Assembly (NCBI GenBank): GCA_009786075.1
Contig: WQTX01000008.1
Location: 1 to 49,735, forward strand
From: Bacteroidota bacterium
GTDB lineage: Bacteria > Bacteroidota > Bacteroidia > Bacteroidales > UBA1715
Length of the DNA: 49,735 bases
Reading direction: 5' to 3'
Position numbers and translations under genes: made by a program. Below the pieces are notes generated by a model that was given only the letters and a program-made list of their open reading frames with translations, was not told the DNA's origin and did no database searches. Each line of letters opens with the position of its first letter. Positions within the stretch are counted from its first letter, which is position 1. Positions 24,760-33,000 of this stretch are shown here, piece by piece.

Positions 24760-26454
24760 TTATTTTTTTTCCAATTCCCGTAAATTTTCCATTTTTTTGG
24801 TAGCCAAAAATTCAGAAATGCCGCACAAATGTTCTTTCACTCGTTTATTGCCAAATTCATAAACCTTTGATACTAAGCCGTCTAAAAAATCACGGTCGTG
24901 CGAAACCAATATAAGTGTGCCGTCGTAATCTTGCAAAGCGGCTTTCAATACGTCTTTGGTGCGCATATCTAAGTGATTGGTAGGTTCGTCGAGAATTAAC
25001 AGATTTACCGGATTAAGCAACAATTGTATCATTGCAAGACGAGTGCGTTCGCCGCCCGAAAGCACTTTTACCTTTTTCGTCCAACTTTCGCCGCCAAACA
25101 TAAATGCGCCCAAAATATCTTTTATTTTTGTGCGAATATCGCCCACGGCAACATCGTCAATGGTTTGCCACACGGTTTTTTCTTCGTCTAAAAGCGAGGC
25201 TTCGTTTTGCGCAAAGTAGCCAATATGCACATTGTGTCCGATTGAAAGTTTGCCGTCGAAATCAATTTGGTTCATAATAGATTTTACCATTGTCGATTTT
25301 CCTTCGCCGTTTTTGCCTACAAAGGCAACTTTTTCGCCGCGGGCAATGGTGAAATTTGCGTTGGAATATACAGCCCCCCCACCCCCCTCAGGGGGGCTTT
25401 GACGTGCGTCAGCCAAGTCCCCCTGAGGGGGATTTAGGGGGCGGTATGTTTTGCCCACATCTTCAGCTATCACAGGGTAATTCCCCGACCGTTCGCAAGG
25501 CGGAAATTTAAGGCGCAATGCCGAAGTATCTTCCTCATCGACTTCGAGAATGTGCAACTTTTCGAGCATTTTTACCCTGCTTTGCACTTGCAAGGTTTTT
25601 GAATATGTGCCTTTGAAACGCTCAATAAATTCGGTAGTTTCGGCAATCATTTTTTGTTGTTCGTCCACCGCTTTTTGCTGCTGTTCACGGCGTTCGGCGC
25701 GCAATTGCAGGTAGGTTGAATAATTCACTTTGTAATCGTAAATTCTGCCCATAGTAACCTCAATGGTGCGCGTGGTAATGTTGTCAACAAAGGTTTTATC
25801 GTGCGAAATCACAATAACCGCCTTGCCGCTTTGTATCAAAAAATCTTCAAACCATTGAATTGATTCAATGTCCATGTGGTTGGTAGGCTCGTCCAAAAGA
25901 ATAAGGTCGGGTTTTTGCAACAGAATTTTAGCAAGTTCTATACGCATACGCCAACCGCCGCTAAATTCGCTCGTTGGACGGGTAAAATCCTCTCGCACAA
26001 AGCCCAAACCCATAAGGATTTTTTCGACTTCGGCATCGTAATTAATTTCTTCAATGCTGTAAAACCGTTCACTCAGCGCCGACACGTCTTCTATGATTTT
26101 CATATATTCGTCCGATTCGTAATCGGTGCGGGTGGCAAGTTGGTTGTTAAGTTCATCGATTTGCTGCTGCATTGCAAAAATATGTGCAAATGCCTGCGAT
26201 GCTTCTTCAAACACCGTGCGCTTGTTTTCGGTCATTAAATGTTGCGGCAGATACGCCACCGTTTTATCTTTGGGAACTGCAACCCGTCCGGCAGAGGGCT
26301 GTTGCACGCCGGCTAAAATTTTTAACAACGTTGATTTTCCCGCACCATTTTTGCCCATCAGCGCAATGCGGTCTTTTTCGTTGATTACAAAATTGATGTT
26401 TGAAAAAAGCGTTGTGCCGCCAAATTCTACGGCTAAATTATCTACTGAAACCAT
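24760..26454 (-). CDS. ABC-F family ATPase with an in-frame repeat insertion
   Basis: 564 aa, two ABC domains without membrane segments. Domain 1 has GKNGAGKST, FSGGWRMR and LLDEPTNHMD; domain 2 has GKNGEGKST, LSGGERTR and LILDEPTNHLD. The linker near residues 240-310 is charged and helical. ABC-F proteins bind the ribosomal E site and relieve stalling or confer antibiotic resistance. Residues about 338-361 (starting RPLNPPQGDLADARQSPPEG) are encoded by a family D palindromic element and lie in the first strands of domain 2, so the reading frame survived an insertion of about 24 codons. Confidence 0.93.
   Translation of the reverse strand: MVSVDNLAVEFGGTTLFSNINFVINEKDRIALMGKNGAGKSTLLKILAGVQQPSAGRVAVPKDKTVAYLPQHLMTENKRTVFEEASQAFAHIFAMQQQIDELNNQLATRTDYESDEYMKIIEDVSALSERFYSIEEINYDAEVEKILMGLGFVREDFTRPTSEFSGGWRMRIELAKILLQKPDLILLDEPTNHMDIESIQWFEDFLIQSGKAVIVISHDKTFVDNITTRTIEVTMGRIYDYKVNYSTYLQLRAERREQQQKAVDEQQKMIAETTEFIERFKGTYSKTLQVQSRVKMLEKLHILEVDEEDTSALRLKFPPCERSGNYPVIAEDVGKTYRPLNPPQGDLADARQSPPEGGGGAVYSNANFTIARGEKVAFVGKNGEGKSTMVKSIMNQIDFDGKLSIGHNVHIGYFAQNEASLLDEEKTVWQTIDDVAVGDIRTKIKDILGAFMFGGESWTKKVKVLSGGERTRLAMIQLLLNPVNLLILDEPTNHLDMRTKDVLKAALQDYDGTLILVSHDRDFLDGLVSKVYEFGNKRVKEHLCGISEFLATKKMENLRELEKK
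25372..25442. repeat. Family D element, copy 1, inside the ABC-F coding sequence
   Basis: Inverted ends AGCCCCCCCACCCCCCTCAG (25372 on) and CCCTGAGGGGGATTTAGGGG (up to 25442) surround GACGTGCGTCAGCC. These are the ends of the element found in intergenic copies at 32844, 42465, 44480 and 46191, here without their AT-rich interior. Confidence 0.9.
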
Positions 26455-26455
26455 G

Positions 26456-27310
26456 TTATTTCTTCGCCGCTATCGCCTTCCAAATTCGTGCCGTTACACC
26501 ATTGCCTTCTTTTTCGCTTATTATATGATAACCAAAATGATACAAAGCATTATCGGTTCCCATAAAAATAATATAGCAACGCGCTCCCTGTTCGGTTTCT
26601 TTGCTTATTGGTGCTACTTTGTGCAAAAAGGCTACGTTTATTGCTCGTTTGCGTATTAAATTGGCAAGTTCTTCTTGTGCCAAAAATACGGTTTTTCCTC
26701 GGTACACCGCTTTCAGTTTTTGCGCTGTGTTAAATTCCGGCAATTGTTCTTCTGCAATTAAATACAGCGTTTTTTTCGCCATATTGCCGCTTTGTTTCAC
26801 GTGCCAAGCGTATTTTTTATCTTTCAACAACGCCGTATTTGTTTGCATATCTTTTATATGTTTATTCAAAAAACCAATAATAATCGGCAATTTGTAATAC
26901 GCCTCGTCGCCATCGCTATCGCTTACACAAATGGGGAAGGAACACACTTCGGGCATTTGTTCAATAGCGGCATAATTGCCGCCAAGTACAATGCTCACAA
27001 AATCGTAAGCAATAGAATTTTTATCTTTCGGAAACGTAGTTTCGGCGTAAATCAAAAACGATTTGGTTGGGTCAAAGCGTTGGTTTTCAAATTCGGCAAG
27101 CGTTATAAAATCGAATTGCGTTACCCGCCAATTTTTTTGAATTGCGTCTTTAATCGCAGTATTGTACCCGCTCAACGCATTGTTGTTGGTTACCACATAC
27201 AAAGTTGATGCAAAAAACGCAGGTAATTGTTTTGCTTTTGCCGTTGGGCGTTGTGCAAATAGTGTTACTGAACAAAAAAGTGCGCAGATGAGGATTAGGA
27301 GTTTTTTCAT
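26456..27310 (-). CDS. Secreted protein, function unknown
   Basis: 284 aa. A signal peptide (MKKLLILICALFCSVTLFAQ) is followed by a globular protein with no motif I recognise. The start is ATG at 27310, placed well for the signal peptide. The stop lies 1 base before the ABC-F gene (26454), so the two are probably co-transcribed. The C-terminal part (GARCYIIFMGTDNALYHFGYH) looks like a compact alpha/beta domain. Its upstream region carries the GATATTC iterations also found before the gene at 5588-6316. Confidence 0.7.
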   Translation of the reverse strand: MKKLLILICALFCSVTLFAQRPTAKAKQLPAFFASTLYVVTNNNALSGYNTAIKDAIQKNWRVTQFDFITLAEFENQRFDPTKSFLIYAETTFPKDKNSIAYDFVSIVLGGNYAAIEQMPEVCSFPICVSDSDGDEAYYKLPIIIGFLNKHIKDMQTNTALLKDKKYAWHVKQSGNMAKKTLYLIAEEQLPEFNTAQKLKAVYRGKTVFLAQEELANLIRKRAINVAFLHKVAPISKETEQGARCYIIFMGTDNALYHFGYHIISEKEGNGVTARIWKAIAAKK

Positions 27311-27314
27311 AAAA

Positions 27315-27362
27315 TTAGATATTAAATTGATATTCGATTGATATTCAGTTGATATTCATTTG
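27315..27362. repeat. Iterated GATATTC motifs upstream of a secreted-protein gene
   Basis: TTGATATTCGATTGATATTC, then AGTTGATATTCA, spaced 11 bases apart, lie just upstream of the ATG at 27310. They match the array at 6320-6378 in type and in position relative to the gene. Confidence 0.7.
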
Positions 27363-27440
27363 TGAATTGCAGGGCAAATATATGAATTTTTAAACACAAA
27401 AAAATATTCACAAATAATGATAAAGTTGAATACATAATAA

Positions 27441-27448
27441 TATCTTTG
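27441..27448 (+). promoter_or_regulatory. -7 box of the aminotransferase gene
   Basis: TATCTTTG matches TAnnTTTG and lies 36 bases before the ATG at 27485. Confidence 0.5.
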
Positions 27449-27484
27449 TGGAAAATTTACAAAGGCTTATAAAAATATATCACT

Positions 27485-28681
27485 ATGCCACAAATTTCAG
27501 ACCGAGGGCACACCATGCCGGCTTCGCCCATACGAAAACTTTCAAAATATGCCGATGCTGCCAAAGCACGAGGCGTTGAAGTGCTACACCTCAACATTGG
27601 ACAACCCGATTTGGCTACGCCACCGCAAGCTATTGATGCCGTGCGGAATTTTTCGGGCGAATATATTCCCTACTCTCATTCGGCAGGAAATATTACGTTG
27701 CGCAAAAAATTGGCAGAATATTATAATGCTATTGGAATTGTCATTTCGTACGAAGATATTTTGATTACCAACGGCGGCAGCGAAGCTATTTGTTTTGCCT
27801 ATTACAGCATACTCAATTATGCCGACGAAGTAATTGTGCCCGAACCGTTTTACTCTAATTATTACGGTTTTACAACCGAAACCGGTGCTCGTATGATACC
27901 GGTACGTTCTACGATTGAAAGCGGTTTTGCACTGCCTTCGATTGAAGAATTTGAAAAAGCGCTTACGCCTCGCACCAAAGCAATTATGTTGTGCAATCCC
28001 AATAATCCTACGGGTTACGTGTATTCACGCAATGAATTGGAGCAAATTCGTGATTTGGTAAAACAATACAACCTGTTTTTAATTTGCGACGAAGTGTATC
28101 GTGAGTTTTGCTACGACGGCGAACATTATTCGGTAATGAATTTGCAAGGCATTGAGGACAATGTAATACTTATTGATTCATTTTCAAAACGGTACAATGT
28201 GTGCGGCATTCGCATTGGCGCGCTTATTTCTCGTAACAAAGATGTAATTGCTACATCATTGAAATTTGCGCAAGCTCGATTAAGCCCTCCTTCGCTCGGG
28301 CAAATTGTAGCCGAAGCCTTGTTGGACACACCTCAAAATTACATAAAAGAATCGGCAAAGGAATACGACAAACGCCGAAAATTTATTATCAATGAATTAA
28401 ACAAAATAAAAGGCGTACGTTCACCCATGCCCAAAGGAGCGTTTTATTCCATAGTAGAATTGCCGGTTGATAATGCCGAAAAATTCTGCCAATGGCTATT
28501 GGAAGAATTTCAATACGAAGGTTCTACTATAATGTTGGCGCCGGGCAATGGTTTTTATACCGGTAAAAAACTTGGCGACAAACAAGTGCGCATAGCTTAT
28601 ATACTTAATATTGAGAAACTTACAAAAGCAATTGAATGTCTCAAACACGCTTTGGCGGTGTATCCGGGGCGAACGAATTAA
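27485..28681 (+). CDS. Class I/II PLP-dependent aminotransferase (aspartate type)
   Basis: 398 aa of fold-type I. The substrate-binding start HLNIGQPDLATPP (about 36-48), NPNNPTGYVYSR (about 172-183), CDEVYREF (about 202-209) and the PLP lysine in DSFSKRYNVCGIRIG are all present. The final arginine that grips the alpha-carboxylate is in KQVRIAY. This group transaminates aspartate, aromatic or other amino acids; the exact substrate is not fixed by these motifs. It is monocistronic, with a terminator-like hairpin 90 bases after the stop. Confidence 0.92.
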   Translation: MPQISDRGHTMPASPIRKLSKYADAAKARGVEVLHLNIGQPDLATPPQAIDAVRNFSGEYIPYSHSAGNITLRKKLAEYYNAIGIVISYEDILITNGGSEAICFAYYSILNYADEVIVPEPFYSNYYGFTTETGARMIPVRSTIESGFALPSIEEFEKALTPRTKAIMLCNPNNPTGYVYSRNELEQIRDLVKQYNLFLICDEVYREFCYDGEHYSVMNLQGIEDNVILIDSFSKRYNVCGIRIGALISRNKDVIATSLKFAQARLSPPSLGQIVAEALLDTPQNYIKESAKEYDKRRKFIINELNKIKGVRSPMPKGAFYSIVELPVDNAEKFCQWLLEEFQYEGSTIMLAPGNGFYTGKKLGDKQVRIAYILNIEKLTKAIECLKHALAVYPGRTN

Positions 28682-28749
28682 CTTGAAGATTTAAAAGATT
28701 TAAGAATTTAAAAATTTAACCTATGTTATTCATAGAATATTTTAAATGT

Positions 28750-28799
28750 TCACACAAATCAACGCAAAAGCGTCATTGCGAGGAACGAAGCAATGACGC
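28750..28799 (-). repeat. Family R half element
   Basis: CACAAATCAACGCAAAAGCG followed by TCATTGCGAGGAACGAAGCA is the inverse of half of the full element at 15874-15961. The other half is missing; the sequence instead continues with AATGACGCC, which pairs back on the remaining arm. Confidence 0.8.
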
Positions 28800-28805
28800 C
28801 TTTTT
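28770..28805 (+). terminator. Rho-independent terminator built from a family R half element
   Basis: GCGTCATTGC (28770-28779) and GCAATGACGC (28790-28799) pair perfectly over a 10-base loop and are followed by C and TTTTT. The hairpin follows the aminotransferase gene and precedes the lipid kinase gene. Confidence 0.8.
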
Positions 28806-28889
28806 GAAAAACTGTACTAATCCTGTTAATCTTAAAAATCTTGTAAAAATCGTGGTTCAGACAATCTTAAATCCTTAAATCTTACAGAG

Positions 28890-29774
28890 ATGCAAAAAGT
28901 CCTTTTCATAATCAATCCCATGTCGGGCACCAACCGGCAAAAGAAAATGATAGAAAGATACGCCCGTCAGTATTTGTCGGCGGCGGACTTTGATTTGCAT
29001 TTTTCGTACACCGAATATGCCGGTCATGCCATACAATTGAGCAACAATGCAAAAAACATTTTCGACATTGTGGTAGCCGTGGGCGGCGACGGCACTATTC
29101 ACGAAGTGGCGCAACCGCTCGTACATTCCAAAACCTCGCTGGCTATTATTCCCATGGGTTCGGGCAATGGTTTGGCTCGTTTCCTGCACATTCCGCTCTA
29201 TATTCGTCCGGCAATACGGCTGATTGCCGAAGGACGGAAAATGAAAATTGACACCATTTTATGCAACAACGAATATATACTGAACGTTGCCGGCTTTGGT
29301 TTCGATGCCATTATCGGCGATTTGTTCAATATAAATGTATCGAAACGTGGGGGACTAAAATATGTGCAACTTGTGAGCAAGGAATTGTTTACATACAAAG
29401 CTCAAACATTTACCTTTCACATTGATAATAAGGAATTTACACGAACATTTTTTATAGGGGCAATAGCCAATGCCAATCAATATGGTTTAAATGCACACAT
29501 AGCGCCCACTGCCGATATTACCGACGGAAAATTTGAGGTTGTGTTTATTGAAAAATTCCCGCCACTATTCACTCTGAAACTCGTGCTTGATTTATTTTCC
29601 AACCGCATACACAAATCAAAATTTGTAGAAACCCTGCAAGCCGACTCTTTGACCATAAAAAACGACACCCCTTACACCATTCACATGGACGGCGAGCCTC
29701 GTGTAATGTATTCCGATATTAATTTTTCGATTGCACCGCAGTCGCTTTCTATAATTACAGGGGTTAGGGATTAG
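28890..29774 (+). CDS. YegS/BmrU-type diacylglycerol (lipid) kinase
   Basis: 294 aa. The diacylglycerol kinase catalytic domain begins LFIINPMSGTNRQKK (5-19). The nucleotide-binding GGDGT is near 64-68, and PMGSGNGLARFLHIP near 87-101 is the conserved lipid kinase block. The second domain holds NVAGFGFDA and HMDGEP. It phosphorylates a lipid such as diacylglycerol or another prenyl or glyco-lipid at the inner membrane. The last residues GVRD and stop come from a GGGATTAG repeat, leaving a short non-family tail. Confidence 0.92.
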   Translation: MQKVLFIINPMSGTNRQKKMIERYARQYLSAADFDLHFSYTEYAGHAIQLSNNAKNIFDIVVAVGGDGTIHEVAQPLVHSKTSLAIIPMGSGNGLARFLHIPLYIRPAIRLIAEGRKMKIDTILCNNEYILNVAGFGFDAIIGDLFNINVSKRGGLKYVQLVSKELFTYKAQTFTFHIDNKEFTRTFFIGAIANANQYGLNAHIAPTADITDGKFEVVFIEKFPPLFTLKLVLDLFSNRIHKSKFVETLQADSLTIKNDTPYTIHMDGEPRVMYSDINFSIAPQSLSIITGVRD

Positions 29775-29799
29775 GAGACAAGGGGTTAGGAATTAGAGA
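29757..29799. repeat. GGGATTAG/GGGGTTAG short repeat
   Basis: GGGGTTAGGGATTAGGAGAC continues to AATTAGAGA. It resembles the array at 17441-17520. It overlaps the lipid kinase stop codon (GGG GTT AGG GAT TAG) and reaches the start of the next ORF. Confidence 0.75.
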
Positions 29800-30390
29800 A
29801 TGAAAATTAAAATAATAAAAACGGGAGAACAATATCCAATACTTGGGAATATTTTGATTGGTTTAATAACTATTAGTTTAATAATTTTGTTAATTATCAA
29901 TACTTTCCCTCAGTTAGAAAACAATGTAATAGTTACTGTCTTAGGGGCAACTATATTTATTCCATTCATTATATCACTTTTTTTAAAAAACTCTGTTGTG
30001 CCTATTGGTTTTTTCTTTATGGAAGATGAATATTTATGTTTGATTGAGAATGATATAACAACACGATTTAATATACAATCAATACAAAAATTACATTTGC
30101 GTTATCACGGCTATAAAGGAGTGTTATTTGCCGGAGGTACTATTTTTCGTCCTTCCGAAGTTGATGGCTCTGACAATATACTTTCATTTGAATTTGAAGG
30201 CAAGAAGTATAGAATAGAATTAGTGTTACAAAACAAACAAGAAAAAGAGTATTTGTTTCAAGTGATAAAGAAATATAACGGAAAAATCAAAAACTATAAT
30301 GTAATCTATACGCTACCCGATTGGTTTAAATTTAGGCAATGGAAAAATAATGTCAAAATAGATACTGAATTACTCACTACTCAAAAATAG
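29800..30390 (+). CDS. Small membrane protein with a PH-like C-terminal domain, function unknown
   Basis: 196 aa. Two membrane helices (about 17-36 and 43-62) precede a soluble domain rich in beta strands (FFFMEDEYLCLIENDITTRFNI, LSFEFEGKKYRIELVL), a pattern common in bacterial PH-domain membrane proteins; this is inference. It starts 25 bases after the lipid kinase stop and may be in the same transcript. The 3' end overlaps the convergent ispD gene by 21 bases. Codon use is AT-richer than its neighbours. Confidence 0.65.
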   Translation: MKIKIIKTGEQYPILGNILIGLITISLIILLIINTFPQLENNVIVTVLGATIFIPFIISLFLKNSVVPIGFFFMEDEYLCLIENDITTRFNIQSIQKLHLRYHGYKGVLFAGGTIFRPSEVDGSDNILSFEFEGKKYRIELVLQNKQEKEYLFQVIKKYNGKIKNYNVIYTLPDWFKFRQWKNNVKIDTELLTTQK

Positions 30391-31047
30391 TTCGCCCAAA
30401 GAAAAATCCACCTGCGTAGTAAGTTTCACATTTCGTTCCTCACCTTCGTAAAGCGCAACCGAAAAACCTGCATTTTCCCACACCGAAGCATCGTCGGTAA
30501 ATTGTGGCGAATATGGTTGTTGATAGGCTTGTTTTAGTTTTTCTGCGTTGAATATTTGTGGCGTTTGCACTCGTTTTATTGTGGTGCGGTCTATTGGTTT
30601 TGAATTTTCACCGTCCGTAATTCGCAGTGAATCAATGGAATCTATAACAGGAATTGCACTACCATTTTGGCGAGCGCAGGCAAAACCACGAGCAATGCAA
30701 TCGGGCGAAACGAGCGGGCGCACACCATCGTGAATTGCAACAAAACTATTAGTTTCAACACACGCAAGTCCGGCTTGCACGGAATAAAACCGCTCTGTAC
30801 CACCGGCTACAACAATGTGATTAATCGTGCAATTATGTGTTCTGCACAATTCAAACCAATATTCTATTTGCTCTTGCGGCAAAACTACAATTATTTTAAT
30901 CGTGGGCGAATAGGCATAAAAAGCCTCCAAACTGCGCATAAGCACCGGTTTTCCTGCCAAAAGCATAAATTGTTTGGGCGTTTCCGATTGCATGCGCAAG
31001 CCTTTTCCGCCGGCTACAAGGATTACATATTCTTTATCTTTGGTCAT
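30370..31047 (-). CDS. ispD: 2-C-methyl-D-erythritol 4-phosphate cytidylyltransferase
   Basis: 225 aa, normal length. The nucleotide-binding motif VAGGKGLRM (11-19) with PKQF (24-27), AIHDGVRPLV and the C-terminal RTTIKRVQTPQIF and TDDASVWE blocks define IspD. It joins CTP to methylerythritol phosphate, the third MEP pathway step. The final LSSE and stop are read from an ACTCACTACTCA repeat shared with the convergent gene. Its promoter takes the -33 box from a 23-bp dispersed repeat (31093-31115). Confidence 0.95.
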   Translation of the reverse strand: MTKDKEYVILVAGGKGLRMQSETPKQFMLLAGKPVLMRSLEAFYAYSPTIKIIVVLPQEQIEYWFELCRTHNCTINHIVVAGGTERFYSVQAGLACVETNSFVAIHDGVRPLVSPDCIARGFACARQNGSAIPVIDSIDSLRITDGENSKPIDRTTIKRVQTPQIFNAEKLKQAYQQPYSPQFTDDASVWENAGFSVALYEGEERNVKLTTQVDFSLGELFLSSE

Positions 31048-31073
31048 ATTTTTTCAGGAATTAAAAATCTCAA

Positions 31074-31104
31074 CAAAGGTACGGATTAATTGATACTTCG
31101 ACAA
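31074..31104 (-). promoter_or_regulatory. ispD promoter with -33 box inside a dispersed repeat
   Basis: On the minus strand TTG (31104-31102) and TACCTTTG (31081-31074) are 20 bases apart. The TTG belongs to GAGCTTGTCGAAGTAT of the family S repeat. The start codon is 27 bases after the -7 box. Confidence 0.7.
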
Positions 31105-31115
31105 GCTCTGTAACC
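31093..31115 (-). repeat. Family S 23-bp repeat, copy 3
   Basis: Its minus strand reads GGTTACAGAGCTTGTCGAAG then TAT, matching the insert at 16038-16060 over 20 of 23 bases with the same ends. Confidence 0.85.
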
Positions 31116-31151
31116 AAAATCAAATTGAAAATTGAAATTTTTTCGCTCTAC

Positions 31152-31182
31152 TTGTTTTTCGAGGGAATTTATTGTATCTTTG
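31152..31182 (+). promoter_or_regulatory. Promoter of the toxin-antitoxin operon
   Basis: TTG at 31152-31154 and TATCTTTG at 31175-31182 are 20 bases apart, followed by CAC. The antitoxin ATG at 31204 is about 20 bases downstream. The promoter faces away from the ispD promoter. Confidence 0.72.
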
Positions 31183-31203
31183 CACTAAGAAAAATAAGAA
31201 ACT

Positions 31204-31464
31204 ATGTCAACAATAACGATGAATTTACCCATTGAAGTGGAAGTGGCAAAACGCATAAGAAAATATGCAAGCCATCGCAAAACATCGGTTTCGAGTATTG
31301 CAGAGAATTTTTTTGCATTTATTACCGCAACGCCTACTGTAAAAGCAAAAGAAACGGACATCAGTCCTCTTGTTAAGTCATTTAGTATCGACAACGTGAA
31401 TATTCCTGCCGATTTCGATTACAAAACCGAATTAACAGGTGCGCGAAATGAAAAATATTTGTAA
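31204..31464 (+). CDS. Ribbon-helix-helix-like antitoxin (VapB-type, DUF6364-like)
   Basis: 86 aa. The N-terminal STITMNLPIEVEVAKRIRKYASHRKTSVSSIAENFF fits a ribbon-helix-helix DNA-binding domain: a beta strand (ITMNLP), helix, and the turn TSVSSIAE. The C-terminal part is unstructured and should wrap the toxin. Its stop overlaps the toxin start (TAATG), the usual coupling in type II systems. It would neutralise the PIN ribonuclease and repress its own promoter; an operator could lie in the short leader, but I see no clear palindrome. Confidence 0.8.
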   Translation: MSTITMNLPIEVEVAKRIRKYASHRKTSVSSIAENFFAFITATPTVKAKETDISPLVKSFSIDNVNIPADFDYKTELTGARNEKYL

Positions 31465-31886
31465 TGAACATTTTTATTGATACAAATATTTTGATTGACT
31501 TACTCATTAAGCGACAACCTGCATACGCAAGTGTTGCAAAAGTGTTTGATGCCGCATTCAAGAAAAAAGATAGGATTGTAATTTCTAATTTGAGTATTAT
31601 CAATGCACACTATGTAGTAAAAAAAATTGCAGGTGTACAGGAAAATGATTTGCGTACAGCATTACACAATATATGCTCCACTTGCGAAATAGCTCCACTA
31701 AATGTTGGAGTTACAATAAAATCGCTTGTTTCTCCATTTAAAGATTTTGAAGATGCTACGCAGTATTATTGTGCATTGGAAAATACTTGCGATGTAATTA
31801 TAACCAACAACGAAAAGGATTTTAAACATTCTTCGCTGCCGGTAATGAATACTGATGAATTTTTGGCAGGTTATTTAGAGAAATGA
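31464..31886 (+). CDS. PIN-domain ribonuclease toxin (VapC-type)
   Basis: 140 aa, a single PIN domain. The N-terminal [11 protein letters not shown] gives the catalytic D6. [10 protein letters not shown] gives D97, and TNNEKDF gives a final acidic residue (D119). The mid-domain acidic residue of classical VapC is replaced in [11 protein letters not shown], as is usual in this PIN subgroup. It probably cleaves RNA, often tRNA in this family. It lies between ispD and metAA, with metAA starting 52 bases later. Confidence 0.88.
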   Translation: MNIFIDTNILIDLLIKRQPAYASVAKVFDAAFKKKDRIVISNLSIINAHYVVKKIAGVQENDLRTALHNICSTCEIAPLNVGVTIKSLVSPFKDFEDATQYYCALENTCDVIITNNEKDFKHSSLPVMNTDEFLAGYLEK

Positions 31887-31938
31887 GAAAAAAATATATG
31901 AAACGAGAAAAAATAACTATCGAAAAAATCTCTCCGCC

Positions 31939-32844
31939 ATGCCCGTAAATATACCCGACACGCTGCCCGCAGCAGAAGTGTTAAAAAACGAAAACATATT
32001 TATTATGAACCAAAGCCGAGCGGTGTCGCAAGATATTCGCCCGCTACACATAGGCATACTCAATTTGATGCCCAACAAGGAAACTACCGAAACGCAGCTA
32101 ATTCGCATGTTGAGTAATTCGCCTTTGCAGGTTGAAATTATTCTGTTTTTTACCAAAACGCATATTTCAAAAAACACTTCGAGCGAACATCTTACTTCGT
32201 TTTACCACTCGTTTGACGAATATAAAAATCAAAAACTCGACGGTTTGATTATAACCGGAGCACCGGTGGAACATCTTGAATTTGAACAAATTACCTATTG
32301 GAACGAACTGACGCAAATTTTGGATTGGGCGAAAGAGAACGTAACCTCTACCTTATTTATTTGTTGGGGTGCGCAGGCGGCATTGTACTATTATTATGGT
32401 ATTCAAAAATACGATTTACCGCAAAAAACCTTCGGAATTTTCAAACACAGCCTCAACAAACCAAACGAACCGTTATTGACCGGTTTCGACGACGAATTTT
32501 ACGTTCCCCACTCACGCAACACCTACACTCGCCGTGAAGATATTGCGGCACACCCCGAATTGGAACTTGTGAGCGAATCAATTGAAGCAGGCGTGTATCT
32601 TACCATATCGAAAGATAAAAAACAAATATTTGTAAGCGGACATTCGGAATACGACCGGTTTACCTTGCGTGATGAATATCTGCGTGATGTAAAAAAAGGC
32701 ATTGAAATTGCTTTGCCCGAACATTATTTTCCAAACAACGACCCTTCGCAAACACCGCTCAATGTATGGAAAAGTCACGGGAATTTATTGTTTAGCAATT
32801 GGTTGAATTATTATGTGTATCAGGAAACGCCGTATCAATTGTAA
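31939..32844 (+). CDS. metAA: Homoserine O-acetyltransferase, MetA type
   Basis: 301 aa, the usual MetA length. The start [20 protein letters not shown] matches the family N-terminus exactly. The catalytic C142 (FICWGAQ), H235 and E237 (SGHSEYD) are present. Residue 111 is Glu ([10 protein letters not shown]); in this family Glu at 111 goes with acetyl-CoA and Gly with succinyl-CoA, so acetyl-homoserine is the expected product in methionine synthesis. The stop TAA touches the family D element that follows (TAA-AGCCCC). No SAM riboswitch is seen upstream. Confidence 0.95.
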   Translation: MPVNIPDTLPAAEVLKNENIFIMNQSRAVSQDIRPLHIGILNLMPNKETTETQLIRMLSNSPLQVEIILFFTKTHISKNTSSEHLTSFYHSFDEYKNQKLDGLIITGAPVEHLEFEQITYWNELTQILDWAKENVTSTLFICWGAQAALYYYYGIQKYDLPQKTFGIFKHSLNKPNEPLLTGFDDEFYVPHSRNTYTRREDIAAHPELELVSESIEAGVYLTISKDKKQIFVSGHSEYDRFTLRDEYLRDVKKGIEIALPEHYFPNNDPSQTPLNVWKSHGNLLFSNWLNYYVYQETPYQL

Positions 32845-32993
32845 AGCCCCCCTAAATCCCCCCACAAGGGGGGACTTCCTGCCGACGGTCAAGTTTATAA
32901 AAAAACAAAACAGAATAAAATAAAATTAAAATAGTATTAATAATTAAACCACAGCTCTAAAAGTCCCCCTTGAGGGGGGATTTAGGGGGGCTT
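32844..32993. repeat. Family D MITE-like element, copy 2 (about 150 bp)
   Basis: Left end AAGCCCCCCTAAATCCCCCC then ACAAGGGGGGACTT; right end AAGTCCCCCTTGAGGGGGGA then TTTAGGGGGGCTT. The ends are inverted repeats of about 34 bases. The AT-rich interior contains TTAATAATTAAACCACAGCT, the inverse of sequence in copy 3. It fills the gap from the metAA stop to 7 bases before the next start codon. Confidence 0.9.
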
Positions 32994-33000
32994 CTAAACC

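Noticed and set aside
31887-31938. SAM riboswitch upstream of metAA
   Set aside because: The gap to the toxin gene is only 52 bases and AT-rich, too short for any known SAM riboswitch.
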